A DNA stretch of 64,000 nt from Chamaecrista fasciculata (lineage: Eukaryota > Streptophyta > Magnoliopsida > Fabales > Fabaceae): the NCBI GenBank assembly GCA_003254925.1, contig QANZ01036951.1, forward strand, positions 8,758 to 72,757, written 5' to 3'. Made by a program: the position numbers and the translations under genes. Below, in pieces: positions 11,836-23,213 of this stretch. Each line of letters starts with the position of its first letter. The stretch's first letter is position 1. The notes under the pieces are model-generated. The model saw nothing but the letters and a program-made list of their open reading frames with translations, was not told the origin of the DNA and did not search any database.

Positions 11836-12907
11836 CGTAGCATGAAGCTTTGAGGCAAAGTGTTGCTTAGCCTTCGTGCCACTCGGTAGGTATTGATAGT
11901 ATACACTTGGTTGCACTTGAACCATGGCACTTGATGTACACATAAACCATTTAGTTACCTATTAGTTTCTTCTCTCAGATATAATTTAGTCCCAGCGTAT
12001 GCTATATGTATAATGGATTGAATTTAAGGAAGATATGATCTATAAAATTTACTTTCTTTCACATATTTCTTAACCAAATGTGATATGGTAACAACTTACT
12101 ATGATATATAAAAAAAATAATATTTCAATACTGGAAAAACTCTTTCACATGGGGTTAACATTAGTTTCTTGTCCCTTCAAACACATGTTAGTAACTTACA
12201 CGGTATGGTGCCTACACCTAACACCAACCTTTCCCACTACTTCCTCTTTAATTTTACCATGCCTGGTGCCTAATAATGTGTAAAGCAGTGTGAGTTTTTT
12301 TTTATTATTCTTTTCAATTTTCTTTTTAATGTATGAAATTGAAAAGACCTCACGATCAAAAGTGTATACAAGTCACCACAAAAGAGTTAAGGAGAAAAGG
12401 CACAGTTTTTCTTTTTCCACAGTTAAAAAACATAAGGAAAAGACATTTTAGAGAAGAAAAAGACAAAAAATATAAAGGAATTCAACGTCATGGAGTGGGG
12501 GAAAAAAAGACGAAAAGAAGATAGAGAAACAACAGCAATAGCACCTAAGCACATTCGAGGTGTAATGTAAGTAAAAATGCCTAAAAATTTATATAGAAAT
12601 TAACAGACACAAATTTCAGGTGCTAGCTACACTAGTACTATTTTTTTTTCATTTGAATCGTTTGTTCTACAAGAGGGGGAATTAACATATATATGCACAA
12701 GCATTTTTCCTATAATTAATTAACCCATACAAAGAACAGACGCAGTAGCTGAATGAGAGAATATATGAGAGAGAATTGAATTACCTAAGCTATCGTGCAC
12801 AGTAATAATATAGTGTCAACAAGTGGCATGTTCGTTTGTTTGGATATATGGATATCGTTATCTTCTTTCTTGAACCTTCAGTAATTGGGAGAAGTAAGAG
12901 GCTCTTA
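11836..12907. repeat. D2 block, KRP-proximal copy
   Basis: This is the copy of D1 that adjoins the functional KRP gene, and it contains that gene's 3' flank. It includes about 420 bp (12337-12756) that D1 lost or never had. The block stops at the KRP stop codon (12905-12907). D2 looks like the original locus and D1 the derived copy. Confidence 0.75.
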
Positions 12908-14030
12908 TGGCTTTATTTGAACCCACTGGTAACGTCCTTCCAACGGTACGTCCTTCACAACATCGTAATTATATCTGCAAATAATTTTACAAATAATAGA
13001 GAACCATGTTACCTACCTACCCTTTGATAATTCAGAAAATGGAAAAATCATTTGGTGTTTATTAATTAAGATTTAACTAATTACTTCTCTGCAAAGCGTT
13101 TCTGAATGTCCTTCTCAGCAGCGACGAAAAATTCTTCGAGTTCCAATTCCGATGGCATCTTTTGCGTCACTGATATACGATTTGTGTTCGCCTCCGTTAA
13201 TGGCTCCGCATCTTCTGAATTTAGACGAAACTCGCTCGAAGAGTTCATTTCTCTCCTGTGACGACACAATGGTTCAGATTTTAAGAAAATATCTACGGTT
13301 CACATAGTTATATATACATGAGAGCTAGAAGAATTCTTTTGTATGCTTTTGAATGACTCGGAATTTTAAAAGAGGGAGGGACCATTTATTTTACACATTT
13401 TTCGAATTCAAATGATTTCATTTTGAAAATTTCAAAAAACTGAAAGAGTTTAATTAATAGAGTATATATATATATATAACCTTTCGTCACCGGAAATACA
13501 CGTCGATGTTTCACCTCGCGCGCTTTCAATCTGCAATTATATACAAATGTTCAGCACAAAACATGAATTTATAGCAAGAAAAAAAGAGAAACTAGAATAA
13601 AATGAACGACGATCATGGCAATCAATACAATAATCAAATTCGAGCTATATTCACGAATTCGAGAATTAATTGAAAACAATTGACCTCCAGATCTACGAAT
13701 TCAATCCTCTCTTCGACGGATTCATTGCTGGAACAACAAGACACGGTGAGTTCATCCTCCGCCTCCGGTTGAATGACGTCATCATCAGCACGACTTCTTC
13801 TTCTTCGATCAATCGACGAGGACGCCGAGAATAATTCGAGTCGTTGTTCGTCGTCGTCGTTGTTGTTGATGATCTTCCTTCTCTTTCGTGTCCTTTTAGC
13901 TGAAGAAGTTGCAGGAGCTGTAGTAGTAGCTCCCATGGCTGACGCTGCTCGAGCTCTTGTTGTGACTCCGACTTCCTGAGCCATTTCCATTACTGCAGCA
14001 ATCTCTGCAATTCCTCTGCACTTGCTCACC

Positions 14031-14032
<2 letters not shown>
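12905..14032 (-). CDS. KRP: Cyclin-dependent kinase inhibitor, KRP/ICK family
   Basis: A Kip-related protein: a nuclear inhibitor that binds CDK-cyclin complexes and restrains the plant cell cycle. Four exons join in frame: 13685-14032, 13481-13530, 13085-13255 and 12905-12974 (212 residues). All introns have GT/AG borders. The N-terminus contains GVTTRARAAS and a basic stretch KRTRKRRK that could act as a nuclear signal. The middle carries the family motif region ESARGETSTC. The C-terminal CDK/cyclin-binding domain, about residues 165-212, contains PSELELEEFF, AAEKDIQKRFAEKYNYD and PLEGRYQWVQIKP at the very end. The start is the first ATG after a CT-repeat leader. Family members are usually about 190-290 residues, so the gene looks whole. 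Its stop codon coincides with the edge of a recent duplication. The subgroup number cannot be assigned from this alone. Confidence 0.93.
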
Positions 14033-14071
<39 letters not shown>

Positions 14072-14480
14072 ACTTCGTGATTCACAAGTCAGGTGCGTGC
14101 AGATTCAGTGCTTCTTCTTCTGATTTCGTTACTGTAACGAAAAGGAGAGAGAAACAGAAACAGAAAGAGAAAGAGAAAGAGAGAGAGAGTAAATAATAAT
14201 GTGAGCGCGTGGAAGTGACACGACGAAATTGTGATGATGACGAAACGCTTGAACGGTTAGGATAGGGTTATAGTGGTGGGTGATGCTGCTGCTGGTGGTC
14301 CAGGCTCCGTTAACAGTGACGGGGGAATCTTAAAACGGGGAATTTGACGGCGCCGTTATGCAGATCGAGTAGTTAGAAAGCTGCACCGATTAATCGCCCA
14401 ATCACACATTGCCACCTACAGAACTGACGGTTGATATCAGTGCGATTCGCAATGAAACGGAAATTTCACCCCACACGTAA
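14033..14480 (-). promoter_or_regulatory. KRP 5' leader and promoter region
   Basis: Directly upstream of the KRP start, a pure CT/GA microsatellite (about 14036-14070) lies in the presumed 5' UTR. Further upstream are a GA-rich block (14140-14190) and an unusually GC-rich stretch (14200-14420) with 'gacggcgccg'. No certain TATA box is visible. GA-rich leaders are common in plant regulatory genes. Confidence 0.55.
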
Positions 14481-14642
14481 CGCCTTCTCAAAGAATCATT
14501 TATCATACGGGTTGAAATTCCGTTTTGGTAAGAACTGGTCTTAAGCTTAAACAATGTTTCCGAAATGACTCATTTACCCTTCCTACAGATATCCAACTCC
14601 CAAAATGCCATTCTCAAATGAATCCATCCCTGAAAACAATTT

Positions 14643-14777
14643 GGATCCTCTATAGTACAATTTAGGTGAAGTGGAATGAACAAGTAGAGAGAGAAAGTGA
14701 ATCTCATTGACATTTTCTCTCTCTAATATATTCTTATCTCTCTCTGCAGTTCACCTAAAATGCATTATAGAGAATCC
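14643..14777. mobile_element. Small MITE, 135 bp
   Basis: GGATCCTCTATAGTACAATT at the left mirrors the right end, where 'ttcacctaaaatgcattata' leads to GAATCC. The loop is GA/CT-rich. Length and structure fit a MITE; the superfamily is not clear. Confidence 0.6.
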
Positions 14778-14794
14778 TATCTCCCCTGTAAAGC

Positions 14795-15105
14795 ATGATA
14801 CTTCATTTTGAGGACATATCATTGTGTTGGGCACGTGTTTGTATCCGACACTCAGACGATACTTATTCGACATATAAAATCATTTTTTGTCACTTTAACA
14901 TGACAAACAATAAAAAATAATGACACATGTAACATATATTATGAATAGGTATTGTAATTTTTAAAGTTTTTATCAAAATTTATAGATTTTAAATTATTTA
15001 TATTCATAAATATATATTGTGTCGTATCATGTAATTTTAAGCATTTGGTGCTTCAATGTGTCTGTGTCAGTATCTGTGCATAGATGTATCATGTATGATT
15101 AATAT
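14795..15105. mobile_element. Degraded hAT-like MITE, relative of 57490-57793
   Basis: It shares with the element at 57490-57793 the ends 'ttcattttgagg' and 'gtgcttcaatgtgtctgtgt', and the AT-rich middle 'atgacacatgtaacatatatt'. The borders are worn and no target duplication is evident. Confidence 0.45.
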
Positions 15106-15149
15106 TGCATTGTTGAACACGGCACGAAGCGCATGAGCTTTTGCGTTTT

Positions 15150-15334
15150 TTTTTGTTAATACTATAGGTATCCCCCACCTATCCGTGTAACGGTCTAAGC
15201 GAAGATTAATCTCATTCGGGTTACAAAGAAGAAACAGTTGAGCCTTTCTAACAATATTGACTTTAGGAATCGAACTTGGATCTTCTCATTTAGGGTGTAG
15301 CTCGTCAACCACTACACTAAACACTTGCATCGGT
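15150..15334 (-). mobile_element. tRNA-derived SINE
   Basis: Read on the minus strand, it has an A box (tagtgtagtggttgacgagc), a B box (gttcgattcc) about 45 bases later, and ends in an A-run. Direct repeats agcttttgcgtttt (15136-15149) and agcttttgcatttt (15335-15348) flank it. This is a textbook SINE structure. Confidence 0.8.
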
Positions 15335-15348
15335 AGCTTTTGCATTTT

Positions 15349-15878
15349 ATTTATCAAAATTATATATTATATAAGTAAAATTAAAATGCAATGGAATGGA
15401 ATATATATATATATCAAAGGAGGGTAGGAGACATAGCACGCACACATGAGTACATGACGATTCAATATAGCTAGGGTCATAACGACTTATAACTGTTAGG
15501 TAAGTATAGAAAATAAGATGATTACATATACGAATGTGGCATATTTTGATTGTATATAGGATTACACGTGGGGTGTGGGATGAAACAACAGGTAAGACAA
15601 TATGGACCTCTTCCATTTAAGTCAGCCTTCGTTTCTCAACTATCGATCTATATATGATATCATTACCTTCCTTCTTCCTTATTATATACATACACTCCAT
15701 ACCTACGTACTCTCCTTACATGCTGTTTCATGCAAATTATCTCATTCATCTTCTTCCTTCACCTCTCTATTTTCTTCAATATTATCTCATCACGCCTTTT
15801 GATTTTTGTGAGAGCCTTTTCCAGGAGTTAAAGTTGTACAAACACCTAGCTAACTTTTGCTATATCACATTTTCAACC

Positions 15879-15911
<33 letters not shown>

Positions 15912-18223
15912 CTCCCGTCCATTCCGTGCATTTGCCATGTGAGGACAAGCGCAAAGTACCATGGAATGCATGATATTTGTTTTACAAGGAAGAGTTTAAT
16001 TTGTTTTGTTAATATTTAGCTATATAGTAGACACGTAGCATGTGAGTATTTAATCCTCGCTTGGAAGTAAGAGAAAATTAATTGTTTTGTCCTTATACTT
16101 TACTTAACTTTTCTATTTGGTCCCTATATAAATTTTGTCTTTTTAAGAATCAGTCACGTACACGTACTATAGTTTGTAAAGCTATAGACTTTAGTGTTTA
16201 ATAGTGAATTATGTGATAATATATACTTTTATATAAAAAAAAACAATTCTTGTAAAACAAATAAGAGAAAACCTACTATTTGAATCAGTTCAAGAATATT
16301 TGAAATATAGAATTTGGTTCCTAAAATATTGTAATTGTCAATGATTTGGTTCATGTGACTATTTGGTCACAGAATTTGAACTGATTTTATATTTTTTGAT
16401 CCTTGAATTTGTATTAAATATTACTTTTTGATCTCTAAATTTGTATTAAATTTGTACATTTTAGTCCCTAATTTTGACCCACAGACTAAATCGTTGACGA
16501 TTGCAATATTTCAAGGACCAAGTCGAATATTTTGATTATCCGTAAACTGATTCATTGACTCAGTACAAATTCATGGACCAAATAATAGATATTTCTAAGA
16601 AATAATTAATATAAAATTAATTTATTGTATAATAATACCATTACCTAGTAACATCAACATTGAAGCTTAAAAATTGTATTAATTATTAGAATAAAATTTT
16701 ATATCATTTTAATTATAGCTCTAAATAAATATTAAAGACTAAAATGTCAATATTTACAAAGTATAACAATTTATTTTAAAAATTGAATTATAGCGATTAA
16801 ATCTAAATTGGAATTAATTATATGGACCAAATTTTTCTAAAATTAATTGATAAATCGAATACATTTATTTAAGTATATATGAACTATAAGTACTGTCCAT
16901 TTAATCGTTTTAAGATTACAGATAAAGATTAATTCCATTCAAATCGTTTTATTTTATACATAGGGAGATCCAATGGTACCCAATCATGGACAAGAAAGTT
17001 TCAAATGTGTACGTAGGTAAAGAAAGGAATCACTTTGATCAATTCCTAGGTAAAGGGACAAATTATTAACTTTATATTGCAACTTTAGTTGAATATGTTA
17101 TTGTACGCTTTGGTTCAAACGAAAGGTGACACAAGGATATATTATAAACCCTTTAAACCAAAGCTGAGTGAAAAAGAGTACTGTAAAGTAATTAATAATA
17201 TATATTATTCCCCTGAAGATTAATAAAAGTGAATGGACAAAGGTACATGCTCTCTAACCATGATTTCAAATTAAATAGGGATATGATATGACACAGAAAA
17301 CTAGAACAGATTTAATTTGGCCACCATGAGGGTTTGTGTTTTTGAGCATTAGTCGATAATGATGCCTAAGTGCTTTTTAGTACACTTTAATTTAAGTTGT
17401 GCGCCTATAATTACAAAAGGTGATTGAATGATTAAAGGCAACATTGTTTGGCCCAACCAATTATTTATTTGTTTTTTCCCCTGATAAGCATTGGCTAGCC
17501 TTAATTTTTAATAATTTTGCATCTAACTATTTAGGTTAATTTGAATGAAATTTAACAATTTTGGCCACATCTTCAACTTTAATTATAATGAGTGGATTGG
17601 ATGAAACAATTGAAAAAGAAATTTAACCAGACTAATAACAAAGGAAAAAGTGGGGATAATATATACTATATAATATTTAATTGATGTATATACTTTAGGT
17701 AGAGTGAGGGTCACAATCAAATGGGTGAATGAGATAACTTAAAGTTGTGCTACCTCTTTGTGATGCTAGAGTAGTGGAAAGCAACTACTTAGGCTGAATG
17801 AGAAAAGAGAAAAAAAGGGATAGTGAGGGGAAAGACAAATGAAAGTGGTTGCATTTTGCAAAAGCAAGTGAAGAATCTCATAATATTGGTGATGAACAAG
17901 TCAAATAGTAGAAGTATATATAACCCGCTAATTTAATTTCAAATCCACCCATTATATCCTTAGGCACCGAAATCAATGTAACTAGCTAGTGAGGTTGTAT
18001 ATCTTTTACTTTAAAATTGAAAATAATATAAAATTATAACGAATTAAAAGAATAGAATTAGATATTATTTATATTGTATGTCAAAACAAGAAAAATAAAT
18101 TATGAGAAATTATTTAATCAATCTCATAAGTTTTTATAAATTTTATTTTATTGTTGAAATAGTATAAGAAAAAGTTTTAAAAGCTTACTTGACTTCTTCT
18201 CGTTACTTTGTATTCTTTATATA
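15349..18223. other. Intergenic: microsatellites and one family-F repeat
   Basis: There is no convincing gene. Open frames at 15347-16019 arise from low-complexity CT-rich sequence. A (CA)n tract lies at about 15880-15901. A repeat with 'ggaccaagtcgaatattttg', related to those at 3870 and 5911, spans about 16305-16590. From 16600 to 18220 the sequence looks unique and AT-rich. Confidence 0.5.
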
Positions 18224-18232
18224 TATGTTTTA

Positions 18233-18746
18233 GGGTAAATTACACTTTAATACTCTGAGGTATGGGTCGGTTTTACTTTGGTATCTTAATCTTTTAAAAT
18301 TGACATTTTGGTACGTTGTTTAATTTACTATTAGCACATTAGTACCCAAATTTTTTTTTTTTCCGTTACCCCTTGACAGAAAAAAGCACGTGCCGGTCAT
18401 GTGCATGGTAAAAAACATGAAATCCACCATCATAAACTCATATATCACAATTCAGTCTCCAGACAACATTATTCAGTATATGTACTTGAAAGAAGAGGGA
18501 TTTGGTGTTTTTTTAGGCAAAATAGTGAAATTTGAGTTTAGGAGGGTGTATTTCATGTTTTTGACCATATATGTGACCTGCACATGCTATTTTTTGTAAA
18601 AATAAAAGGTAGCGAAAAAAGAGTTTTGGGTACCAAAGTGCTAACGTACGGCGAATAGATCAGGGTGCTAAATTGTCACTTTTGAAAGAACATGGTACCA
18701 AAGTGGAACCGGTCTATACCTTAGAGTACCAAAATGCAATTTACCC
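18233..18746. mobile_element. Mutator-like MITE (gggtaaattac family), 514 bp
   Basis: The ends are GGGTAAATTACACTTTAATA and the complement of 'aaaatgcaatttaccc'. The 9-bp duplication TATGTTTTA flanks it exactly (18224-18232 and 18747-18755). A 69-residue frame at 18390-18599 has no recognisable relatives. Related elements: 22664-23062, 56201-56535, and one-armed pieces near 34988 and 51780. Confidence 0.85.
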
Positions 18747-18755
18747 TATGTTTTA

Positions 18756-19130
18756 TATGAAATATTATTTTAATATATAATTTGACAATCTAATTATTAG
18801 AAGTCTCCAAAATCATATATAATGGTGCAATATTAATTTGAAGTAAATATTGTTGGGAGGGTTTTAACTATAATCACTTTTGATCCATATAGAATTAGTA
18901 TCCGCCTAAACCATTATATACAAATAAGTGAGGAATACTCGTAATTTCACACAAAAAAAAAAAATCATAAATAACGATGTACCATAATGCATTGAATTCA
19001 TCTAATTAAAATTGAAGGGAAAATCAGATCCACAAAATATGAACCAGGCATCGGAAAAAAAAAACCAATAAAATAATCCAGGCAAAAATAAATATTGTGA
19101 AAGTTACTAATTTGTACGTCATCGTTAATA
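18756..19130. other. Spacer, nothing recognised
   Basis: AT-rich sequence without coding frame, inverted repeat or known motif. Confidence 0.5.
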
Positions 19131-19138
19131 CTACCTTG

Positions 19139-19713
19139 CAAGGTTATTAAAATCGAGATCTTAATAAGGCCAATCTTGCCGGATCGTATAGAAGATTGTA
19201 TTTAGTTAGGATCGGACAAAGATCACGATTTTCTAGTTAAGATCGTACGATCCGTACGATCTGAGCAAAAAAATTTTTTTTTTTTGGCCCAAAATGCAGT
19301 GTTTTATACATTTTTTGTTTTTTATTTTCTGGCCCAAAACGCATAAGTGAGGCAAATTTAGGGTTTCCCTTTCACAAATCACATTTATCTTTTTCACTTT
19401 TCATAATCTCTTATATTCTTCGCAGTTCCCTTTCACATTTATCTATATAATCAAAGTTATATTGGTTTTTATCTTTATTTGTAAGATGAGTGACACAACA
19501 AAGATGTAAGTATATCATAAAAATATAAATTTTTAGATATATTTAGAATAAATATAAATTATTAAGATCTTACGATCCTAATTGTTAAGATCTTACGATC
19601 CTAATTTTTTTGTACAAAAAAAAAAGTTAGTATCTTACGATCCTCGATTTTACGATTCGATCTATTTTTTTTCCGCTCCGATCTTTATTAAGATCTCGAT
19701 CTTAATAACCTTG
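19139..19713. mobile_element. hAT-like MITE (CAAGGTTATTAA ends), 575 bp
   Basis: Perfect 12-bp terminal inverted repeats, CAAGGTTATTAA and TTAATAACCTTG, extend imperfectly inward. A perfect 8-bp duplication CTACCTTG flanks the element (19131-19138 and 19714-19721), the hAT length. The subterminal zones hold many copies of 'agatcgtacgatc' or 'gatcttacgatcc'. A related fragment lies at 44460-44605. Confidence 0.85.
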
Positions 19714-19721
19714 CTACCTTG

Positions 19722-20313
19722 TCAGTGCCTCTGCTCTACCAAGGCCAATCACCTCCAAACGTCAAACTCCGAAAATGACTACACCAAATAGTGAACTTTA
19801 TATACAAGAGGTAAAACTACGTATCCACGACTCATACGCGAAAGAATGACTTAAAGAGAGAGAAAAAAATAATATTAAGTGTGTTCTCTCAAATAATTTC
19901 CTCCTTTCCAACACGACTCAGTTTCTAAAAAAACGTGGTGGCCAATAGTTTAATCATTGTAAAAGTTTAACTTTAATTTAATTTGAATTTACAAATAACT
20001 AATAATTAAAAGGAACAAATATAGTGCCTTAGATTTTGTTAGTTTTGATTTCATATATTACTTAATTATTTTTTATGGGAATCTATTACCTTATTTTAGT
20101 TTTAACATGTTCCCTTGTGTTAAAATGAAGTATTTCATCTATTAGCCTAGTCTCTCAAATTTTTTAATTTGTTTCTTATTTTTTTTCTTGATAAAACTTG
20201 CTTTTTTCTTTATTAGCATAATAAATTAAATATTTTCATACGAAATTAACACATATAACTTAATTAAACTTCAAATTATCTTATTATATGAACCAATAAG
20301 TGTCGAAATCCCT
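19722..20313. other. Spacer without a gene
   Basis: AT-rich sequence. I see no element ends or protein similarity. Confidence 0.5.
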
Positions 20314-20316
20314 TAA

Positions 20317-21912
20317 GGGTCAGTTCGTTTCCGTTTTTTTTAAAATTTGTTTTGATTATAATCATGGTTTGATTATAATCAAATTTTATTATTTTTGTAG
20401 TGGTGTTTGGATGATTGTTGATTATTTGGTGTGAAATTATTAAAATGGGTATGTAATGATTGTGGTAGGTGGATAAAAAGTAAGGAAATTGATAAATTGT
20501 ATAGGGGTATAAATGGAAGAAAAAGTTAGAAAAAGTAAGGTGTGATTTGATTATAATAAAAGTGTGTTTGGATGTGATTGTTGTTTTGAAAAAAAACAAA
20601 AATGTTATTGTTTGCCTTGAAAAACGTGAAATCTTGATTATTTTTGTGAGTAGGTTGGGGGATGTTTTTCCGAATCGGTGCACCGTTTCATTTTTTGCCT
20701 ACGAAACGGTGCACCAACCAGGATTAAAGTGTCTTTCAGTGTCGACATTCGGTGCACCAGCAAAGAAAATCGGTGCACCGATTCGCATCAGATGAGAGAG
20801 AGTGTTACAACAACATGCGGACTCGAAAAAATTATCCAATTTAACTTATTTGTCTCATCTCTCGTCACTCTCCCTCTCTCATCTCTCGTCACTCTCCCTC
20901 TCTCTCGTCTTGCAGATGAGAGAGACGCATTCATCAATTAATCAAAGTGGATCCAACCCTTTTGATGAATAAGTTTGGATTAATCCATGTTTTCGAACGA
21001 AGATAACAACAAAGTGTTCCCTGTTTTGGTCATTCTTTACCCTTAGATCCTTCCAGTGGAGAAACTGATGCCATCATATTGGGAGAAAAGAAAAGCAAAC
21101 AACAATCTCAATCAGATATGAGCAAATCAATTGGCAAGATTATTGAGATCATTGAAAGGATCAGCACTCCTGCAGTAGAACATGATAATTCTGATCCTAT
21201 GTGCAGAAGAGATGGAAATGCCATTTCATACAAGAATCTAGTAGTGCCAATAGGCTACACGGTGCGTGTTTTCCAGTGGAAGACATCTGAGCTAACTAAT
21301 GTCTTACACAAATTTCTCCGGGTTTGTTATGATTTACTGAATGGTAAGGCTGATTACGAAAAATTCGCTGGAGAACTAACGACAGCTTTGGATTGGATTA
21401 TGAATCACTGCTTTTCGATTCAGGATGTTTCTAGTATGAAGGATGCCAATAAAAAACAATTTGGTTGGGAGGAATCACGGAGTGAGAGTGAAGCAGAGAT
21501 CTGAAATCGGCTCTGTTCTTCGGCGACGAAGAATCTCCGATCGTGCTCGGAGTCACATTCTTAGGCTCAATTTCAACGATCATAGGGTAGGGATATATGA
21601 TTGGGGAAAATTTACATTTTAGCCCAAAATAACATTTGGGCAAAATAACATTTTAGCCCAAACACAAAAATGGATATTTACAAACTGACCCAATTTTAAA
21701 GTAAATGACTATTTTGCCCTTTGTGATTGGGGATTGAATGTATTAGAGTATAGGTAATTATAGGTTTATGTATAGGGGTATAAGTGTAATTGAGTGTGTT
21801 TGATTATTTAAAAATCATGATTATAATTGAATCAGGAAAAAAACGTAAACGAACATGTTTATTATGACTATAATCAAAACAGATTATAATCAAAACGGAA
21901 ACGAACTGGGCC
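20317..21912. mobile_element. PIF/Harbinger-like element carrying host sequence
   Basis: Terminal repeats GGGTCAGTTCGTTTCCG and (reverse strand) GGCCCAGTTCGTTTCCG are followed by 'ttttgattataatc' blocks on both sides. TAA is duplicated at 20314-20316 and 21913-21915, the 3-bp target expected for PIF/Harbinger. The 1.6-kb interior encodes no transposase. It holds palindromic 'cggtgcaccg' motifs (20673-20785), a short CT-rich tandem repeat (20855-20905) and an exon of a filament-like plant protein. A smaller relative without cargo lies at about 61100-61563 in the opposite orientation. Confidence 0.85.
21051..21504 (+). pseudogene. Captured exon of a filament-like plant protein (FPP)
   Basis: The open frame encodes a piece of an FPP/DUF869 protein, long coiled-coil proteins of plants. 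Recognisable phrases are SIGKIIEIIERIS, YTVRVFQWKTSELTNVL, CYDLLNGKADYEKF, ELTTALDWIMNHCFSIQD and the exon-end motif SRSESEAE. An acceptor-like 'cccttag' precedes it at 21050, and the reading frame stops just after SESEAE, where the parent gene probably has an intron. It is a fragment of perhaps 150 residues of a protein usually near 1000. It lies wholly inside the TIR element at 20317-21912, on the plus strand. Whether it is transcribed is unknown. Confidence 0.85.
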
Positions 21913-22018
21913 TAAGCCTAGCTCAAATGATAATTGTTGCGAGATAGATATTTTCAAAAAGTATTTCCATAAAGGAGGTCCGTTGCAAAGCACCTCTAAT
22001 ATTATGTTATGTCACAAA

Positions 22019-22354
22019 CTATGTTGCACGAATACTTCAAAAATTGCGCCGTATCCGTACTAAATACGTACCCATACTCGTATTTTATGATTACTCTTGG
22101 ATACTTTTAAAATATAAGTTATTATATTTTTTATATAAAATATTACTATATTTTTATCTTATTTTATTTTTGTTATATTAAAAATTTATTTTTTTAAATT
22201 AATAAACAAAACATTCATATTTTTATAAGAAAAAGCATATAAATTTATATTTTATAATTTTTTATTTAAATAAATATTGTCGTACCCGTATCTCATAATT
22301 TTCAAAATTAACATATCCCGTACCCGCACTTGTACCCGTTCTAGTGCAACCTAG
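22019..22354. mobile_element. hAT MITE, 336 bp
   Basis: Terminal repeats CTATGTTGCAC and CTAGGTTGCAC (reverse strand) are flanked by a perfect 8-bp duplication GTCACAAA (22011-22018 and 22355-22362). Subterminal 'cgtacccgta' repeats are typical of such hAT MITEs. Confidence 0.85.
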
Positions 22355-22663
22355 GTCACAAAGCTAGCTAAAGTAATTATTTTCTTGGTATGTGTGCACT
22401 CACAAAACTAAGGTAGATATTGTGAACCTGAGGAGTATAATTATAGATAAAAGTAAAACATGCATGCCACTAGCTTCTTAGAGAGACGTGTTATTTGAAT
22501 ACTTTCCAAGGATTTAATGATCCCCTAAATCCTGTATTTAATGCATTTGGGAGCTAAAAGGATTAGATTTTAAGGCAAAAGCACATTTGATGTATCTAAT
22601 GGATTCTTAGAGACGTTTCATTAGTTATACTTAAAAAAAAATTTTTATTATTAATTAAATTTT

Positions 22664-23062
22664 GGGTAAATTACACTTTGGTACCCTGTGGTTTGACCCT
22701 ATTTCATTTTGGTACCCTGTGGTTTGAAACTTGACACTTTGGTACCCTGTGGTATTCTCCATTAACATTTTGGTACCCTTTAGAGTTATTTTGTAATTTT
22801 AACCATGATAAATTTTGCAAAAATTACATATTGACCCCAAAAAGTTTTTAAAAAATTACAAATAGGTCCCTAGATACATATTATCTAGGGACTAAAATGA
22901 AAACTTTAAAAAAATTTAGGGGTCAATATGTAATTTTTGCAAAATTTATTATGGTTAAATTTATAAAATAGCTCCAAAGGGTACCAAAGTATTAAAGGAG
23001 AATACCACAGGGTACCAAAGTGTCAAGTTTCAAACCACAGGGTACCAAAGTGTAATTTACCC
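22664..23062. mobile_element. Mutator-like MITE (gggtaaattac family), 399 bp
   Basis: The arms start GGGTAAATTACACTTTGGTA and pair over nearly the full length, with 'ggtaccctgtggt' repeated three times per arm. The perfect 9-bp duplication TTAAATTTT is at 22655-22663 and 23063-23071. Good arm pairing suggests a fairly young copy. Confidence 0.9.
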
Positions 23063-23213
23063 TTAAATTTTTTAAAGTTTTATATTTGACTCAATTATAT
23101 CTCGAGACTTAACGTTGTTTAAATATTAATAGAAAATGATGATGTCAAAAATTTTGGATGTTCTATTGACAAAAAATATGAAAATTTTGGAATATAACAA
23201 TTGACATGAATGT

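Noticed and set aside
13773-13979. Plus-strand frame opposite the first KRP exon
   Set aside because: It is the antisense shadow of KRP exon 1.
15602-16019. Overlapping frames with a hydrophobic start and Thr-His repeats
   Set aside because: They are by-products of CT- and CA-rich microsatellite DNA.
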